DNA from: Stictocephala bisonia
Lineage: Eukaryota > Arthropoda > Insecta > Hemiptera > Membracidae
DNA: 64,000 nt
Assembly: GCA_035578905.1 (NCBI GenBank)
Contig: JAQJVL010000733.1
Location: forward strand, 26,001-90,000
Direction of reading: 5' to 3'
Shown here: positions 1 to 12,812 of the stretch, piece after piece
How positions within the stretch are numbered: the stretch's first letter is position 1
Layout of the letters: each line of letters opens with the position of its first letter
The notes under the pieces: generated by a model
What the model saw: the letters and a program-made list of their open reading frames with translations, nothing else
Told to the model about the DNA's origin: nothing
Databases searched by the model: none
Program-made: the position numbers and the translations under genes

Positions 1-19
1 CTTACTAATTTTACAAACA

Positions 20-891
20 AAATGCCAGAATAATGTTTTTTAGTAAATGTTATAACAATATTCACAGTGTGTGTTTCAATAAAAACGGATATAAACAGCT
101 GAGAAACGTAAAACAATGTTTTATAGCACTAACCAAAGGCTAGTGTGGTTTTAAATATGTGTGTACTTTGAACAGATGATTCATGTCAATCTGATGTTTC
201 ATATGAACAGCTGTTTATTTATGTTAGTAATATTAGGTTTGGTTTCCATTCCAATCCTGAAGTTCTTACTGAAACCGGTTGGCCTGCGTTACCTTTCTTT
301 GGTAATTCCTTCCTGTCTCTGCAAGTCGTTGATGGCCTTTGTAAAAGTTGTATGACAATGTATCACACGATTTTTAAAATGTTCCTGATACAGTCTTCTC
401 ACTTGAGTACTACTACAATGAGTCATGCCACACATCAAATGCATGTCTGTCATTTCTGAGTTTGTAAAGTTGTACATTATATTATCTGCCATTATTAGTT
501 AATAAAAGGAAACTATTAAAATAATATAAAATGTCATAAGAAAATAAATTACAAACCCTAAATAATTAAAACTAACAATACTATAAAAAAACTTTACAGA
601 AACACTCATAAAAACCGTATACATGACAGTGTTCTTTTTGTTACTAATGAATAATGCCAAAAATGGAAACCAAACCTAATATTTATAACGTAATTAGCTG
701 TTCATATAAAATAGCAGATTGACTTGAAATCAGCTGTTCAAAGTACACACATATTTAAACCACACTAGCCTTTGGTTAGTGCTGTAAAACATTTTACGTT
801 TTGCAGCATAACCCAGCTATTTTTTATCAGTCTTTGTTGAAAGAAATACTGTGAATACTATTATAAGATTTACTACAAAACATTATTCTGG

Positions 892-893
<2 letters not shown>
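20..893. mobile_element. Foldback (long inverted repeat) DNA element
   Basis: The segments at about 24-250 and 661-893 are imperfect reverse complements of each other over roughly 230 bases. Both arms contain the block ctagtgtggtttaaatatg (with one extra t in the left arm) and a ccagaataatgtttt end. The arms enclose about 410 bases that hold the beginning of a transposase-like gene on the minus strand (289-492). Long terminal inverted repeats around a coding remnant indicate a non-autonomous derivative of a cut-and-paste transposon. A T-run (894-930) abuts the right end. I could not define a target-site duplication. Confidence 0.6.
289..492 (-). pseudogene. N-terminal fragment of a DUF4817-like transposon protein
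   Basis: The 67-residue frame begins MADNIMYNFTNSEMTDMHLM and continues with a RRLYQEHFKNR block. From memory, this pattern (FTN-E--DMH--YG, then RRLYQERFPNR) is the DUF4817 domain, a probable DNA-binding helix-turn-helix module at the N-terminus of arthropod transposon proteins. The frame stops after about 67 codons. No catalytic DDE region follows before the left inverted-repeat arm, so this can only be a remnant retained inside the foldback element. The ATG at 490-492 is the natural start because the conserved residues begin directly after it. The tentative part is the family name. That it is a partial transposon gene is fairly safe from its setting between the two arms. Confidence 0.5.

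Positions 894-930
<37 letters not shown>
894..930. repeat. Poly-T tract
   Basis: Uninterrupted run of about 37 T directly at the right edge of the foldback element. It could be an A-tail of a retroposed sequence read in reverse, or simple slippage. Confidence 0.9.
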
Positions 931-931
<1 letters not shown>

Positions 932-1242
932 AAATTAATCACTTTTTAGATATTTCGGTTAGAAAAAATTAAACGTCCGCCATTTTGAAACAGATAAAAA
1001 TTTAATTTTTGATATTTAAAAAACAAATAGAACTACTATAGGGTAGTACAATCATAAAGGTTCACACTTGTACCTTAAGTGGATTCAAAGTTATGAATGT
1101 TTATGTAAAAAACACATAAAGACAGATAGACGGAAAACTAAAGGTTTTAGGACATACCTCCATATGACGTTTTTTGTCCATTTTTATGTGTACGCTAACA
1201 TCCCAAATTATTGAAACAGTTTTACTGAACACCCTGTATAAC
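931..1242. mobile_element. Probable transposon remnant with an acaccctgta end
   Basis: The segment ends in gaacaccctgtata (about 1226-1240). This is the reverse complement of the tacagggtgttc type of terminus seen at the left end of the element at 15213. Its left part (aatcactttttagatatt, near 936) recurs in reverse at about 52583. There is no coding frame. The left boundary is assumed. Confidence 0.3.
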
Positions 1243-4182
1243 CCATGTTATATTGGTAGCAAACACATGGGTATTTGGTATACGGAAGTAGTATTTATTC
1301 ATCATCACATACTGAATGTAAACTAACAATTCAACCATATTTTCTGATAGTTTTATTAAGTTGCAACTTAAATTAGTGTATTTAACTGTTTTTATGTTTA
1401 ATTCATTTTTTAACTCATCAATAAAAATTGTTTGAGTACTGTGTTTTAATTGGCGTACTCTAATCCGAGTAACATTGGAGTCAAACTGACAAACCACTAA
1501 AGCTCTAAAGCTCTCCACAAACCACTATCAAATAACATTAATTCTGTGTGACTGGTTGGCCGATGTACTGTGATTGTTGAACCAATACAAACAGTCACCT
1601 CGTACCGATCTGATACAAATAGAACGTCATATGTTCCCGTATTGAAGGTATGTGATTTATGAACAGGTTTACAAACCTATAATGTCATAAAAGGGTATGA
1701 ATTAAGTTATTTTTTTAATGAGTCTAGTTAATCATTAAGGATTTAAAATTTTAAGAAACCAAGATAGAAAGTTAATTTTACCCGCAAACAGGTATGTTAA
1801 TAAATAATTAGCCTTTGTAGAGGAGCATGGCAAAAATATCATTAACTAGACAGTACCCCTATTTCTCACAGCTCGATTCTACTAATGGCTTACCATAAAC
1901 AGCCTAAAATTGTTCAGCCTAAAACTAGTTTTTATAAAATATTCTCTGTATATTTATTTTCATTGTTCTGTTTATACCGTCATATTATTCCATAATTAAT
2001 TAACCAATATCTTATTTCCATAAGATATTGGGAAGTAATAGTGTCATTTCATTTTTATTTATCAATAAAATATGGCGTGGTGGCTCAGTGGCCCTAGTTT
2101 CGGGTTGCGGAGGGCAAAGTCCAACTGATATAATGATTGCTATCTCATTTACATTCATGCAAGCCCATTTAAACTGGCAATTGAAAAAGAAAAAATTGGC
2201 AATTGACTTATTGACTGATAAAACTACAAGTTTTAATACAAGGTTTAGTTGTGAACAATTTGGTATTGGCCCGTCCGTTATAATGGTGTCGGTAATAGTA
2301 AAGAAGATATTTTCTAATCTCTAAGATCCTACTCTACATTAACGGTGGCCGTTCTAGCCCTTTATAACCGTCCGTTCTAGTCTTACTAACATATGGTGCC
2401 TTCTGTCATATACTTTGTTTACTTTCAGATAATAAGATGATTTTTGGATGGATGGAACGTCATTCAACTTTTTATTGGTTTTTTTTTTATAATTCAAACA
2501 CTTAAGTTCTGTGAAGTTATTCTATAAGCATGTACATTGGGTATAGTCATTGTAAATCTAAGAATAAAATAAATCATAAATTATATTTAAAATAATTTTT
2601 TTTTAATGTAGTAAACCCATAATGTATCAGGTCCTTATTTGTTTGTAATTTTGTTCATGTTATATTATGTAGGTAAATGTTATATTTTCTTGGAAATGTA
2701 ATATTTGTCCTGTACTTTAGTACTTAAAAGTAGCCCTCAATTGACCACAGTTTTGAGAAAACATGATGTTTTTAAAAAATATAATAAGAAAATGTCAGTA
2801 TAGTTGGAATCCCTCAATGTAAATTTAGACAGAAAGATAACAAAACAAGGATTCAAGATGAAGAAGGCAATAAAAAAACTCATTTTCTAAATTACTCGTC
2901 ATTCTAATCCTCAGTACAATCTTACATTATATTTCTGTCTTTTATTTGTCCGCCTTAGAGAAAGTAATAAACCAACAAGCACTCTTGGAAAAAGACACAT
3001 CTAAACAATGTTTTGTAATGTATATTTATAAATTCTACATTAAATAACGACTCAATAATATATTTTCATATTAAGTTATTTGAGTATTTATTATTTTATT
3101 TATTTCTGAAATACTACACAACAATATTTTGGAAAATGATTGCTACAACTCGTATAGTTTTATATAAAATGATAATTAATTTTTAGTAGCCTAAAAGTAT
3201 AAAATGCCGAACAATAACTTTTTTCAACACTAAAAAAAAAAAAGTATATTCCGTATATTCTTATATTCTTTTTTTGTATGCTAAAATAACATTGTGAAGG
3301 TGGTTTTGAAGCAAATGTTAGTACGTTTTAGTTCGGTTATTACAAACAAAATTTTTTTTAATATATTTTTAGCATTTTTATTAATTTTTCTAATTTGCAC
3401 AATATATATAAACTATTATTTGGTCACGTCTAGTGCTATTAAACACGCAAGAAATATCAAAGAATTCCGAAATATCCTAACGCAAATATATCTCAGTACT
3501 CCCTACTAGTACTATATGTTAATAGTAATTGAAAATGTATGCCTTCTAAATGGTTAATTTGGTTTATACTGTAATCAAAGATAACATAGATTATTCAATT
3601 CTATATCCAGCTTAGATCGATTACATACTTTATCCTAAAGAGAATAAAGTATTTACTTGTATAAATATTGAAAAGCAGTAATAATTTAAATTGGAAAATC
3701 TGCTGGGATTTACGGTGGAAGCCGTACAATTAGATGATACATTTTGGTATTTAAACTAAAAAATATACTTACAGGTAAAATGTATTTAAGAGTCTGCAGA
3801 GGTTGTCAGCCATGTTGGGTTTAATCCATGAGAACAATGTTGTTTGCGAATCCATATTTTTTCGTTATTCATTGACGAAAAGCTGAGTATGAGGGTCACT
3901 TTTAACTTTATCATATTGCGCATTGGGTTTGATTTTGATATTTTGAATACGTCTTGTTTTGAATGATATCATAAAATAAGAACGTCAAACTAAATAAGAG
4001 TGTATATAGTAAAAGATAACCTCACTTACAAAAATATGCTTTTTTATATATATATTTTTTAAATCACTTCAAATTGAAACGTTGAGTTTTTACTAAATAT
4101 AACTTATTTAAACATTTACGTGATTGAAGTAAAACGTTCAAAAGGCTTGTTCTTTTATTTCAAATTGTATATCGAAGACAAA
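1243..4182. other. AT-rich stretch, nothing identified
   Basis: No convincing gene. Two frames of 98 codons (1222-1518 minus, 2028-2324 plus) have no recognisable domain and composition typical of random AT-rich sequence. A tRNA-like A-box string (gtggctcagtggcc, near 2078) stands alone without a matching B box at tRNA spacing. Confidence 0.5.
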
Positions 4183-4656
4183 GTCGGCACTGGTGGCGCA
4201 GTGCTGTAACCCAGCTAGCTACATGGGGACAAAGTGTTTGGGAGATTGTAGGCGATAGGTTGGATGCTCGGTCCTCTTTATACCGACATTAAGTAATCAT
4301 GTAATGGTCCGCTTAATGGTTGCTATCGGCGTGGAGCTACTAGAGAAGTCTGGGGTGTCCATGTTGGGTGTTAATCATTGTGCGGATGTTGTGTGGGGGA
4401 GATAACTGAGTATCAGGCTTGTCAATTAGCTGAAAATCAGACCAGCACTACGTGGTTCGGATTCCACGTAAAGCTGTAGGTCCCTTAGTTGCCCTGACTG
4501 TTGGGCTATTAATAAATTGCCCTTACTGAGGAACAGTTGAACTCAGATAGTAACCAGACTACACTCATCCACACTCATCCTACATTCATATAACCATTCA
4601 TATTCGCCTTAAAATACCAACAACGTTGTGTCGGCGTCTCATATGTAAGAATGTAA
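4183..4656 (+). repeat. SINE-like dispersed repeat, copy 1
   Basis: About 470 bases found again in reverse at 17967-18424, in diverged form at 45639-46155 and as a fragment at 15052-15150. The 5' end (gtcggcactggtggcgcagt) contains an A-box-like string. The sequence ggttcggattcc at 4454-4465 is a good match to a Pol III B box. The two are about 260 bases apart, too far for a normal tRNA promoter, so SINE status is inference. The 3' end carries short atgtaaga repeats. No open frame. Confidence 0.65.
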
Positions 4657-5988
4657 ACATATTTGTGATTTATAAAGTAATTAATGTAATTTTTTATTTG
4701 GTTTTTACAAATTTACGATGGTTTACTCATATATTTATGACACTTGGAAACCTTTAAGTAATACAGGTGTTCTTCTAGAGTATCTCAGTGTACTGACTCG
4801 TTTACACGTGATATTGAATTAATATTCACATGATATCTATGTTTAGTAATTTAAACATATTTATGAACCGAATTGCTGCAATAGTTTGTTGCATGCGTGA
4901 CGATCAATGTATTTGTGCTGCGTACCTTAATGTAATTACAGATACATTTTTCTTCTATTTGTACCTAGTATTCTTCTCCTAAGATGTAATCTATTCTGCA
5001 GACATGATGTTATTTAAATCAAAATCAATTAAAAACGTGGAGTAGTTTTGCATCGTTGAAATACTTTTCTTTTTTTCTTTAGTTAAACCAGAATAAATAT
5101 AAATTTCTATAATCAGTTAATAACATATTTTAACTTTTCATACATATAATTAATGTACCATTCTATAAATTATCAACTAAACTAACACTTTTTACCTTAG
5201 AATATGATAATAGTAGAAAGATTACTAATGATGACAGATAAGTTACGTGAATGTAAATAACCCGATTTGGTGTTAGAAAGAAAAGTGCTAAACTAGCTAA
5301 ACGTGCTGAAACGTATCACATGTATGCATGTTTATGACTGTTTATATGTTATGCTTTTATAATAAATACGCTTCATTACTAAATTTAAAATTAATCTATA
5401 AAATGTTTCATATATTCCATATTTTTAAAATTACTTTGAATAAAAATAATACTCCCCGATTTTATCCGAAATCTATTACAATTAATTGTTAACTATTGAA
5501 AATTTATATGAAACATGTAAAAAATTTGATTACAGTAATTTTCTACTTTATATTTTTTTATAGTTGCTCATTTTCTATTACTTTTTAAAATTATTATTTA
5601 TCTATAAATAATTTATTACACTTAATAATGTATGCTACTATGATTGTCACACTCAGGTGTTATTTTATTTTCCAACTGCAAAACTAAACTTTCACTCGAT
5701 AATACTTGCAATTTATTCAGAGATACAATTATTTATTAACTCTATAACAGTATGATGATGACAACAACAGAGTGGCATAAAAACATCAATTAAATTAAAA
5801 AGAATAGAAAACAAAATAAAAAATATCAATATTAGCGGCAGTAAGCAAGTGATTAAATAGACAATACCATACACGCACGTTGGGCAAATATTTTATTTTA
5901 AATAAAAGAAGCCATGTTTTCTACAATAAAGTAATTAATTAGTTATCCTGTAATATTTAAAACAATAAGGTAAATTATGTAAAGAAAA

Positions 5989-5993
<5 letters not shown>
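4657..5993. other. AT-rich stretch, nothing identified
   Basis: Very AT-rich with no frame of note, no repeat structure seen and no RNA gene. Confidence 0.5.

Positions 5994-6030
<37 letters not shown>
5994..6030. repeat. (TA)n microsatellite
   Basis: Pure alternating TA over about 37 bases. Confidence 0.95.
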
Positions 6031-6031
<1 letters not shown>

Positions 6032-8214
6032 TGCTGACAAATACATATTACTCTTTTAAAACATCACTTACAACTTACTGAAAAAAACTGTTGCCAATCT
6101 GATAGCCGTTACATTCTAAAACAAATTTAACATTCTGACGAAAGAAAAGAACAATGTTCTAATCCAAATTTATAACATTTCGGTAAGGCTTTTCGAAAAG
6201 GTCACCAATGAGTTTATTTCAACAAGACCTTTTGAAATAGTGTATTACTTGTCTTATTTTTACCTTAGGAAATTATGAGATTCGAATGCATGACCCTGAG
6301 TTTTGGAGGACACTGTAATTAGATTTTGATGAAAATATTTTTAATAAACTTGCCATGTGCTGTTTATAAGAAAAACATTTAGTTTTATGCTACTAGACCC
6401 AACCGCTCACCCACTATTTATACCGCACGGGTGGTTGGCCTCACACTGGAATTAGATTACTTATATCGACTAAATTAAAATTAAAAAAGAAGTTAAAAAT
6501 AATAAGATTAATTTAATCATTGATTTAAATTTAGTTTTAATTTAATATTTCAAAATATACTACGTAAAATATATTAACCACTTTGTAAAATAATTTGTGT
6601 CTTGTTCATCAGAAATTCGACACTATCTTATAATAATTAAAACTTACCTAATTATGATGTTTTAATAAATTTCACTGAGCACTCGTTTTACGTATAGCCT
6701 CGTAGTTTAACATTAAAAGCAAAGATAATCTATAAAGTAATGCTAATATTTAAGATATTTAATATACTGTATTGAATTAGTTGTCCTGAATTCTTTTGAA
6801 TTGATAATCACGTCAAAAAACACCCAATTGCAAAATAATATATACAGCACAAGTTTACATTTACAATTGTAATGTAAATTTGAATACATTTACTCACAAA
6901 TAAACGTATGTTTCATTCAACATTGTAGTGATGAGTGAAACATTCATACAGTACCTTCTCTATTCCACTCATTAACCACTCTCTGTAAGCTGATATTTTA
7001 TGATCATACTAATGTATTTATATTGTTTATGTACTCTGTTTAAAACCAACAAAATTTTTTGCTGAATTAATAAAATATTTTATAAAAACTACATTTCACA
7101 AAATAATACGATTTATTCTTAATTTACTAAACGATATTTCAACAATAGAGAGAATCATTTTTTACTTGAACGTATACATGTATAATCATTGAATAAATCA
7201 TATACTTTTTTATTTATAAAATTCTGGTGTTTTATTATGGAAGAAATGTGTTCGAAATCGATAGCAACAAGTGAAGTTTTACCAAGAAACTTATACATAA
7301 TTTTTTATATTTCTATACTTAAGTGTATATTGTAACTAAAACATTAGTTGTAAAACAACTTCATGTACTTTTCGTAAATCGTAAAACATTATAGTTACTC
7401 TGTGACAATGGCAACACAAGTATGAAGTACAGTAATACCAACCTGCCACTAAATGTATTTAGAAACTAAAAGTTATTTAGTAGCGTATAAGAAAGCTTTA
7501 TTTCAATATTAAGTGTGAAGTTTAATGTATATATTAATAACTTCTTTTTAATCTTTGTTCTAACGACAATTATATTAGATATTTAACTTTAAATAAAGTC
7601 TTTGTATAAATAATAAGATTTTAGTTTACTGATTTTGGAAACAGTTATTTGGAACTTGCAAAAATTGACCGTATTAGATTGACTGTGAAAAAGTATTTGT
7701 ATCTAAAGACTATTTTATGTATTTGTAATGAATCGATTACATTTATTGAAATATTACTTGATGTAAAAAGTTAAAAAGAATAATAATTTTCGTAATCTGG
7801 CCATTCCTACACAGACCGTTTATTGCCCCTTAAATTTTTCTTATTTAAGCATAAACATTGTTCTTGTATTTTTCTAGTGTTTAGAACAAAACTAAATATT
7901 TAGTCTATTTCAGGGATGAGCCTATAAATAAAAAAAATTGTTCAAGTACTGAAAAATAGTTTTATTCCTATAAAATAAGGACAGTAAATGATATACTAAT
8001 GAAACATGCATCTCTAATTTGGTAAGTACTATTGTATTACGTTTTCTCAAAATAACGTGCGCGGACATTTAAATCCCTTTAAGCCATTTAAACGACTGAT
8101 AATCATCGATGTGATAACCTAGTGGCGAGCTTTCCGCATTCTAATCAAGGCCGCGGCCTTCCCCCTCCCCGACCTCAATCCACTAGCTGATTCTTCGTAG
8201 AAATATGAAGTAAC
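6031..8214. other. AT-rich stretch, nothing identified
   Basis: No gene or RNA recognised. The only compositional oddity is a 14-base perfect palindrome aaggccgcggcctt at 8147-8160. Confidence 0.5.
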
Positions 8215-8280
8215 ATGTGTACACACACGCAAGTGCGCACGTGCACGCACACACAAAACACAAACACGCACACGCACATG
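8215..8280. repeat. Degenerate (CA)n-like microsatellite
   Basis: Interrupted ac/gc dinucleotide tract (acacacacgcaagtgcgcac and similar). Confidence 0.8.
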
Positions 8281-8303
8281 GACTATACATTCTAGTAAAT
8301 TGA

Positions 8304-8394
8304 CTTATTCGCCCACCCATACACGTGCAATAGCATTGACCCACCCATAAACGTGCAATGGCATTGACCCACCCATACACGTACAGTGGTATTA
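8304..8394. repeat. Minisatellite family, locus 1 (about 3 units)
   Basis: Three diverged units of about 28-31 bases with the core cccatacacgtacagtgg and tattgaccca. The same core recurs at 9967-10285, 27577-27682 and 32524-34150. Confidence 0.75.
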
Positions 8395-9104
8395 TGGATA
8401 TTTCATATAATAACCATTCTAATGCTACTAACACTAATTACTATTTAATGACAATGTAAAGACATTTCATAATTCATGTTCCATGTTTATAATATGTTTT
8501 TATTAAGTTATATTTTGTGTTTTTTTAGTATTTTGTAAATAATTTTGTACTGGCCACAAATACTCTTAAGTGTGGTCAGTTTTTCCGAGCCGTATTATTG
8601 TTTTTTATATTTGTAAAAATGAATGGAAATAAAATCTTATTATCATATTATCATTATTATCAATTACTTGACTATTAATAGTGAGTTCACTTAAACAAGC
8701 AAGTGAATATACGCCGGGAAGATATACAAGTTTCACATTATCATTTTAATGACGAAATATGTTACTATTAATGGCTTAATGCTTGTCTACGAAGGCCATT
8801 AGCAATAAAGTTTTATTGCGAGAAAGTTACAGCTCTGTGAGTTTGTGCTCGACCTCGTTATTCCTTTTTTCTCGTTATTTCTCGTTCCGTCGACCAAGTT
8901 TATTTGTTTTTGTTGATAGTATGAACTTGTGTATAAAATGGTGGAGTGATTGGAAAAATCCATGTGGTCCTAGATCGTTGAAATTTCACTCTTTATATGC
9001 ACGAAAACAAAAACAAATAAAATTTTAAATACAATAAATATGATAGTATTTTTATTAACCTTAAGTTATGTTTAGGCAATTTCATATCAGCACTAAAACC
9101 AAAG
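8395..9104. other. AT-rich stretch, nothing identified
   Basis: One 81-codon frame (8783-9028) has no recognisable domain. No RNA or repeat seen. Confidence 0.45.
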
Positions 9105-9225
9105 TAGTATTACGAAATAAAAATGCCTATTTCACCTTGCTTATATAAAATACAAATATAATATATTATTATAAATGTATTTTATAAAATTAAGGTGAAA
9201 AAGGCATTTCTATTTCGTAATATTA
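9105..9225. repeat. Near-perfect 120-base hairpin
   Basis: The outer arms (9105-9138 and 9192-9225) are 34 bases with three mismatches. The inner part (ttatataaaatacaaatata against tataaatgtattttata) continues the pairing almost to the centre. The whole is a long imperfect palindrome with a very short loop. It could be a small MITE, a palindromic insertion or a small-RNA precursor. Confidence 0.75.
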
Positions 9226-9966
9226 TTTTTTTTATAATTATAATAACTTAAATAAATAGCTAACATTATATTTATATAAATAACTTTCAATTAACCAATG
9301 AAAATTGCATGTTGAAAAACAATATATTTAGTAGAGGTGATACTACATCAAATAAATATAACATGTAATTAGCTGTACAACGGATTTCGAATTTCCGCAC
9401 TTCAATTAAACCCATTTGTCAGAACGCAGGAGTAGAGCCGGACGTAAATGTAGAGTCAATACCCTCGGCTCTACATAAATTGTCTAGCAATTTATACGCA
9501 ATCGAAATACATGCGATAGTTACATTAATGGATAATTTCTCATAAATACAATTATTGTTATATTAAACGTTTGTTAAATTATTTGAATAAAAAATAATGC
9601 TGTAACTACTGTTTTGGCATAGTTAGCTACTGTTATTGAGTTCGAGACAAATAATATTATTATGAAGTCAGATATAAGAGTACTGCGAAATATGTCAAAA
9701 TAACAATATTCTGGTTATTAATTATTATTTATTAGTCGTTAATAATACAAAAAAATCGTTTAACTTGTATTCATCACATTATTATTAAATAAGTAAACCG
9801 TTTAAGGTATATAATATTAATATTCTACAACTCAATTTATATTTTACTTGTTTAAATAGTTGTTTGTTCTCTGTATAATAAGGGTATCAACATCTATTGA
9901 CCACTTATTATCACCTTCAGTGCGAATGTCATATAATAACACGTACCACGTACGAATGTCATATAA
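9226..9966. other. AT-rich stretch, nothing identified
   Basis: Contains a slightly GC-richer patch near 9420-9480 (aacgcaggagtagagccgga) that I cannot assign. Confidence 0.4.
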
Positions 9967-10285
9967 CACCCATACACGTACAGTGGGACTGACCCACCCG
10001 CCCACTCATACACGTACAGTGGGTATTGACACTCCCATCCATTCATACGCATACAGTGGGAGGCTATTGACCCTCCCACCCACCCATACACGTACAGTGG
10101 GTATTGACCCACTAATTCATACGCATACAGTGGGTATTGACCATCCCACCCATTCATACACATACAGTGTGTATTGATGACCCTCCCACCTACCCATACA
10201 CGTACAGTGGATATTGACCCTCCCACCAACCCATACAATTACATTGGCTATTAACCCTCCCACCCATTTATACACATACAGGGGG
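9967..10285. repeat. Minisatellite family, locus 2 (about 9 units)
   Basis: Units of about 31-37 bases with the core catacacgtacagtgggtat and tgaccctcccaccc. Variants with cgcata in place of cacgta alternate irregularly. Both strands stay open for about 105-114 codons because of the repeat pattern, which is not evidence of a gene. Confidence 0.85.
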
Positions 10286-12454
10286 TTTTTATGTTAGGTG
10301 AATTATTCAAAATCTATGAATGATTCACCTACACTGTCCTAATCTTTATTCTTACTAAGATTAATTATTTAATTGTTATCTATTATTCTTTAATAATTAA
10401 TTATAGTTCCTTACTTGAGTACAAGTTTTTGTGATCAACGTTTACTTCTCAATATATTTTTTCCTTAACTAATTTAACTAACAAAAACCACTGGATTAAT
10501 TCATAATCAAATTATTTGAAAGAACTGTAAACTGCTTTACTTTATTTTTACTTTAAATTGATGTTAATACATAAAACATCTGCAGTAATCCAAAATACAG
10601 TATAAGGAAGACTACTATTAAGAAACGTCTGTTCAACTGTTATTATTGAATTAACATATTTTTGTATTAAAAAATAAAAATGTTTTTCTATAACTGTTTT
10701 AGTCATCAATGTAGACGATAAGTCAGCAATGAGCTCGTGGACATTTTAGTATGACTCGGCCAAAGGTGATACACATGAAAGTAAATAATAAAACAGATTA
10801 GTATATAAGCAACATATATGTTGTAATATTTGAACTATATTAAAAGGGAATTTATTTGATTTTGGGATATACTTTTACCAGGCAAATAAGCTCCCCTTTA
10901 ACATATACTCTTTTCTAACCACATTTTAGGTCTTAAAAATGATCCATTCCATAAAACATGAAGTAAATGGGTTTTCTTGAAACTTCTACCAGCACTGTTC
11001 TTCCATAACAAAGGATAATGAAACCAATTAAAAGTTTTAATGCTCACCAGATTAATCAAGGCTTTTTGAAAACCTTTTATTTATCAAGGAAACCCACCAA
11101 TACAATGTTGCTTTACATACACCCATAGTCAGTATTATGTGAATATGGAGTAAATAGAGCATTTTACTTATCAGCAGTATCAATTATAAAGTTTAATTTA
11201 TTAAAATGATTGTTTATGTAATTACTTAAATATCCTTGGTAAAGGTTTACGTCCACTTTATAGTTTTCTACTTACTAAGGATCGTATTTACAGTAAGAGG
11301 GTTACATTTTTAATTTTTCTAAAGTTTAAATTACTAATTAATAACTAATTTACTTCATAAATGTATTAATTACTAGCTTATTTACATTTATTCGTATCTT
11401 TATTTAGTAATTATAATACGTGTATTAACAAATATTTAATTATATATTAAATAAAAGTTAGAAATAATATTTTATTTAGCTGTATGTATTTCTAAATTAA
11501 TACTTTTCAATATGCTTTTAAATAGAAGGGTCATATAGTGAATTAATTATAATTCAATTATTGGTATTGTTAATAACGTTAGTGACAATTCTTCATGATT
11601 GAATTTGGTGACCAAAAACAAATATATTCACTCTAATTACTGCGAACTCGTCAATGTTGAATTAATTTTACATAATTTATTTTTATAATTCTATATCTTT
11701 TGAACCAAAATATACACAGAGCTTATCAATACTTCTGTTCAGTAAATAAAGACGCTTCCCATAAACTACTGTTCACAACGCATAATTTGTTATGAATATC
11801 ATTGTTACCTGATCAATAATAAATATCTTTTTTCGTTGTCAAAAAATGTTCTTTAAATGTTCTAGTTATTTATTTTTCAATAGCCATTTTTTCTTTTATA
11901 ACAAATAAATGTTACCGTTATCTATACTTAACACAGTAAAGTTAAACAATACTTAAAACGTCAATCAGATCAAATTAATAAATAATTTTATTAATCTATC
12001 AAACGTTATTATTTTAAACTGTCCTTGGCCCAATCTTTTAATCTACTATTCAAATTGTTCCTTTTTTATAGTTGATAATTTGCGATATGACTAAAGGCAA
12101 AATAATCTATTTTGATAGTAAAACCTGAACAAGATTTTTACTTCAAAATATGTTTCAAAAGCAAATTACTTAATAAACCATACTTGCGTTATACTGTTTA
12201 TAATATAAATTATTTGTCAAATTTTATGTTAAACTATATGGCACTAAGCCAGGCATTAATTTAACATGACAGATATGATATCGTCAAACTTATCTGAGAA
12301 GACAAGGTATACTGTTCAGTTACAAATACGCAAAACATGAAAGTGAATTTCCCCTCATCTTATAAAAAAACTGGTGAAAACATTTTTTTTCTTTACATTT
12401 ATACAGTAAATTTTATTTATCTATTAATTTTAAATATTACCCAAAGCATCTTTC
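10286..12454. other. AT-rich stretch, nothing identified
   Basis: No gene-like frame, RNA gene or tandem structure recognised. Confidence 0.5.
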
Positions 12455-12812
12455 CACACAATCATCAATCATACACACATTCATCAATCATCCACCCATT
12501 CATCAATCATACATACATTCGTCAATCATACATATCAATCATCCACCCATTCATCAATCATACATACATTCGTCAATCATACATACATTCATCAATCATC
12601 CATACATTCATCAATCATCCATACATTCATCAATCATCCATACATTCATCAATCATCCATACATTCATCAATCATCCACACATTCATCAATCATCCACAC
12701 ATTCATCAATCATCCACACATTCGTCAATCATCCATACATTCGTCAATCATCCATACATTCATCAATCATCCATACATTCGTCAATCATCCATACATTAG
12801 TCAATAATCCAT
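12455..12812. repeat. 19-bp tandem array
   Basis: About 19 copies of attcatcaatcatccatac with variants cgtcaat and cacac. Because 19 is not a multiple of 3, three units make a 57-base translation period, which accounts for the 156-codon frame over it (12337-12807). Confidence 0.9.

Noticed and set aside
1222..1518. 98-codon minus-strand frame
   Set aside because: No recognised domain, overlaps a probable transposon end, and composition is as expected for AT-rich DNA.
2070..2100. Possible tRNA gene (gtggctcagtggcc)
   Set aside because: No cloverleaf and no B box at the right distance. A chance or SINE-scrap A box is more likely.
9860..10238. Frames of 105 and 114 codons on opposite strands
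   Set aside because: Both overlap the minisatellite locus and mirror each other.
12337..12807. 156-codon frame
   Set aside because: Mostly the 19-base array. The part before it is AT-rich and without a domain.
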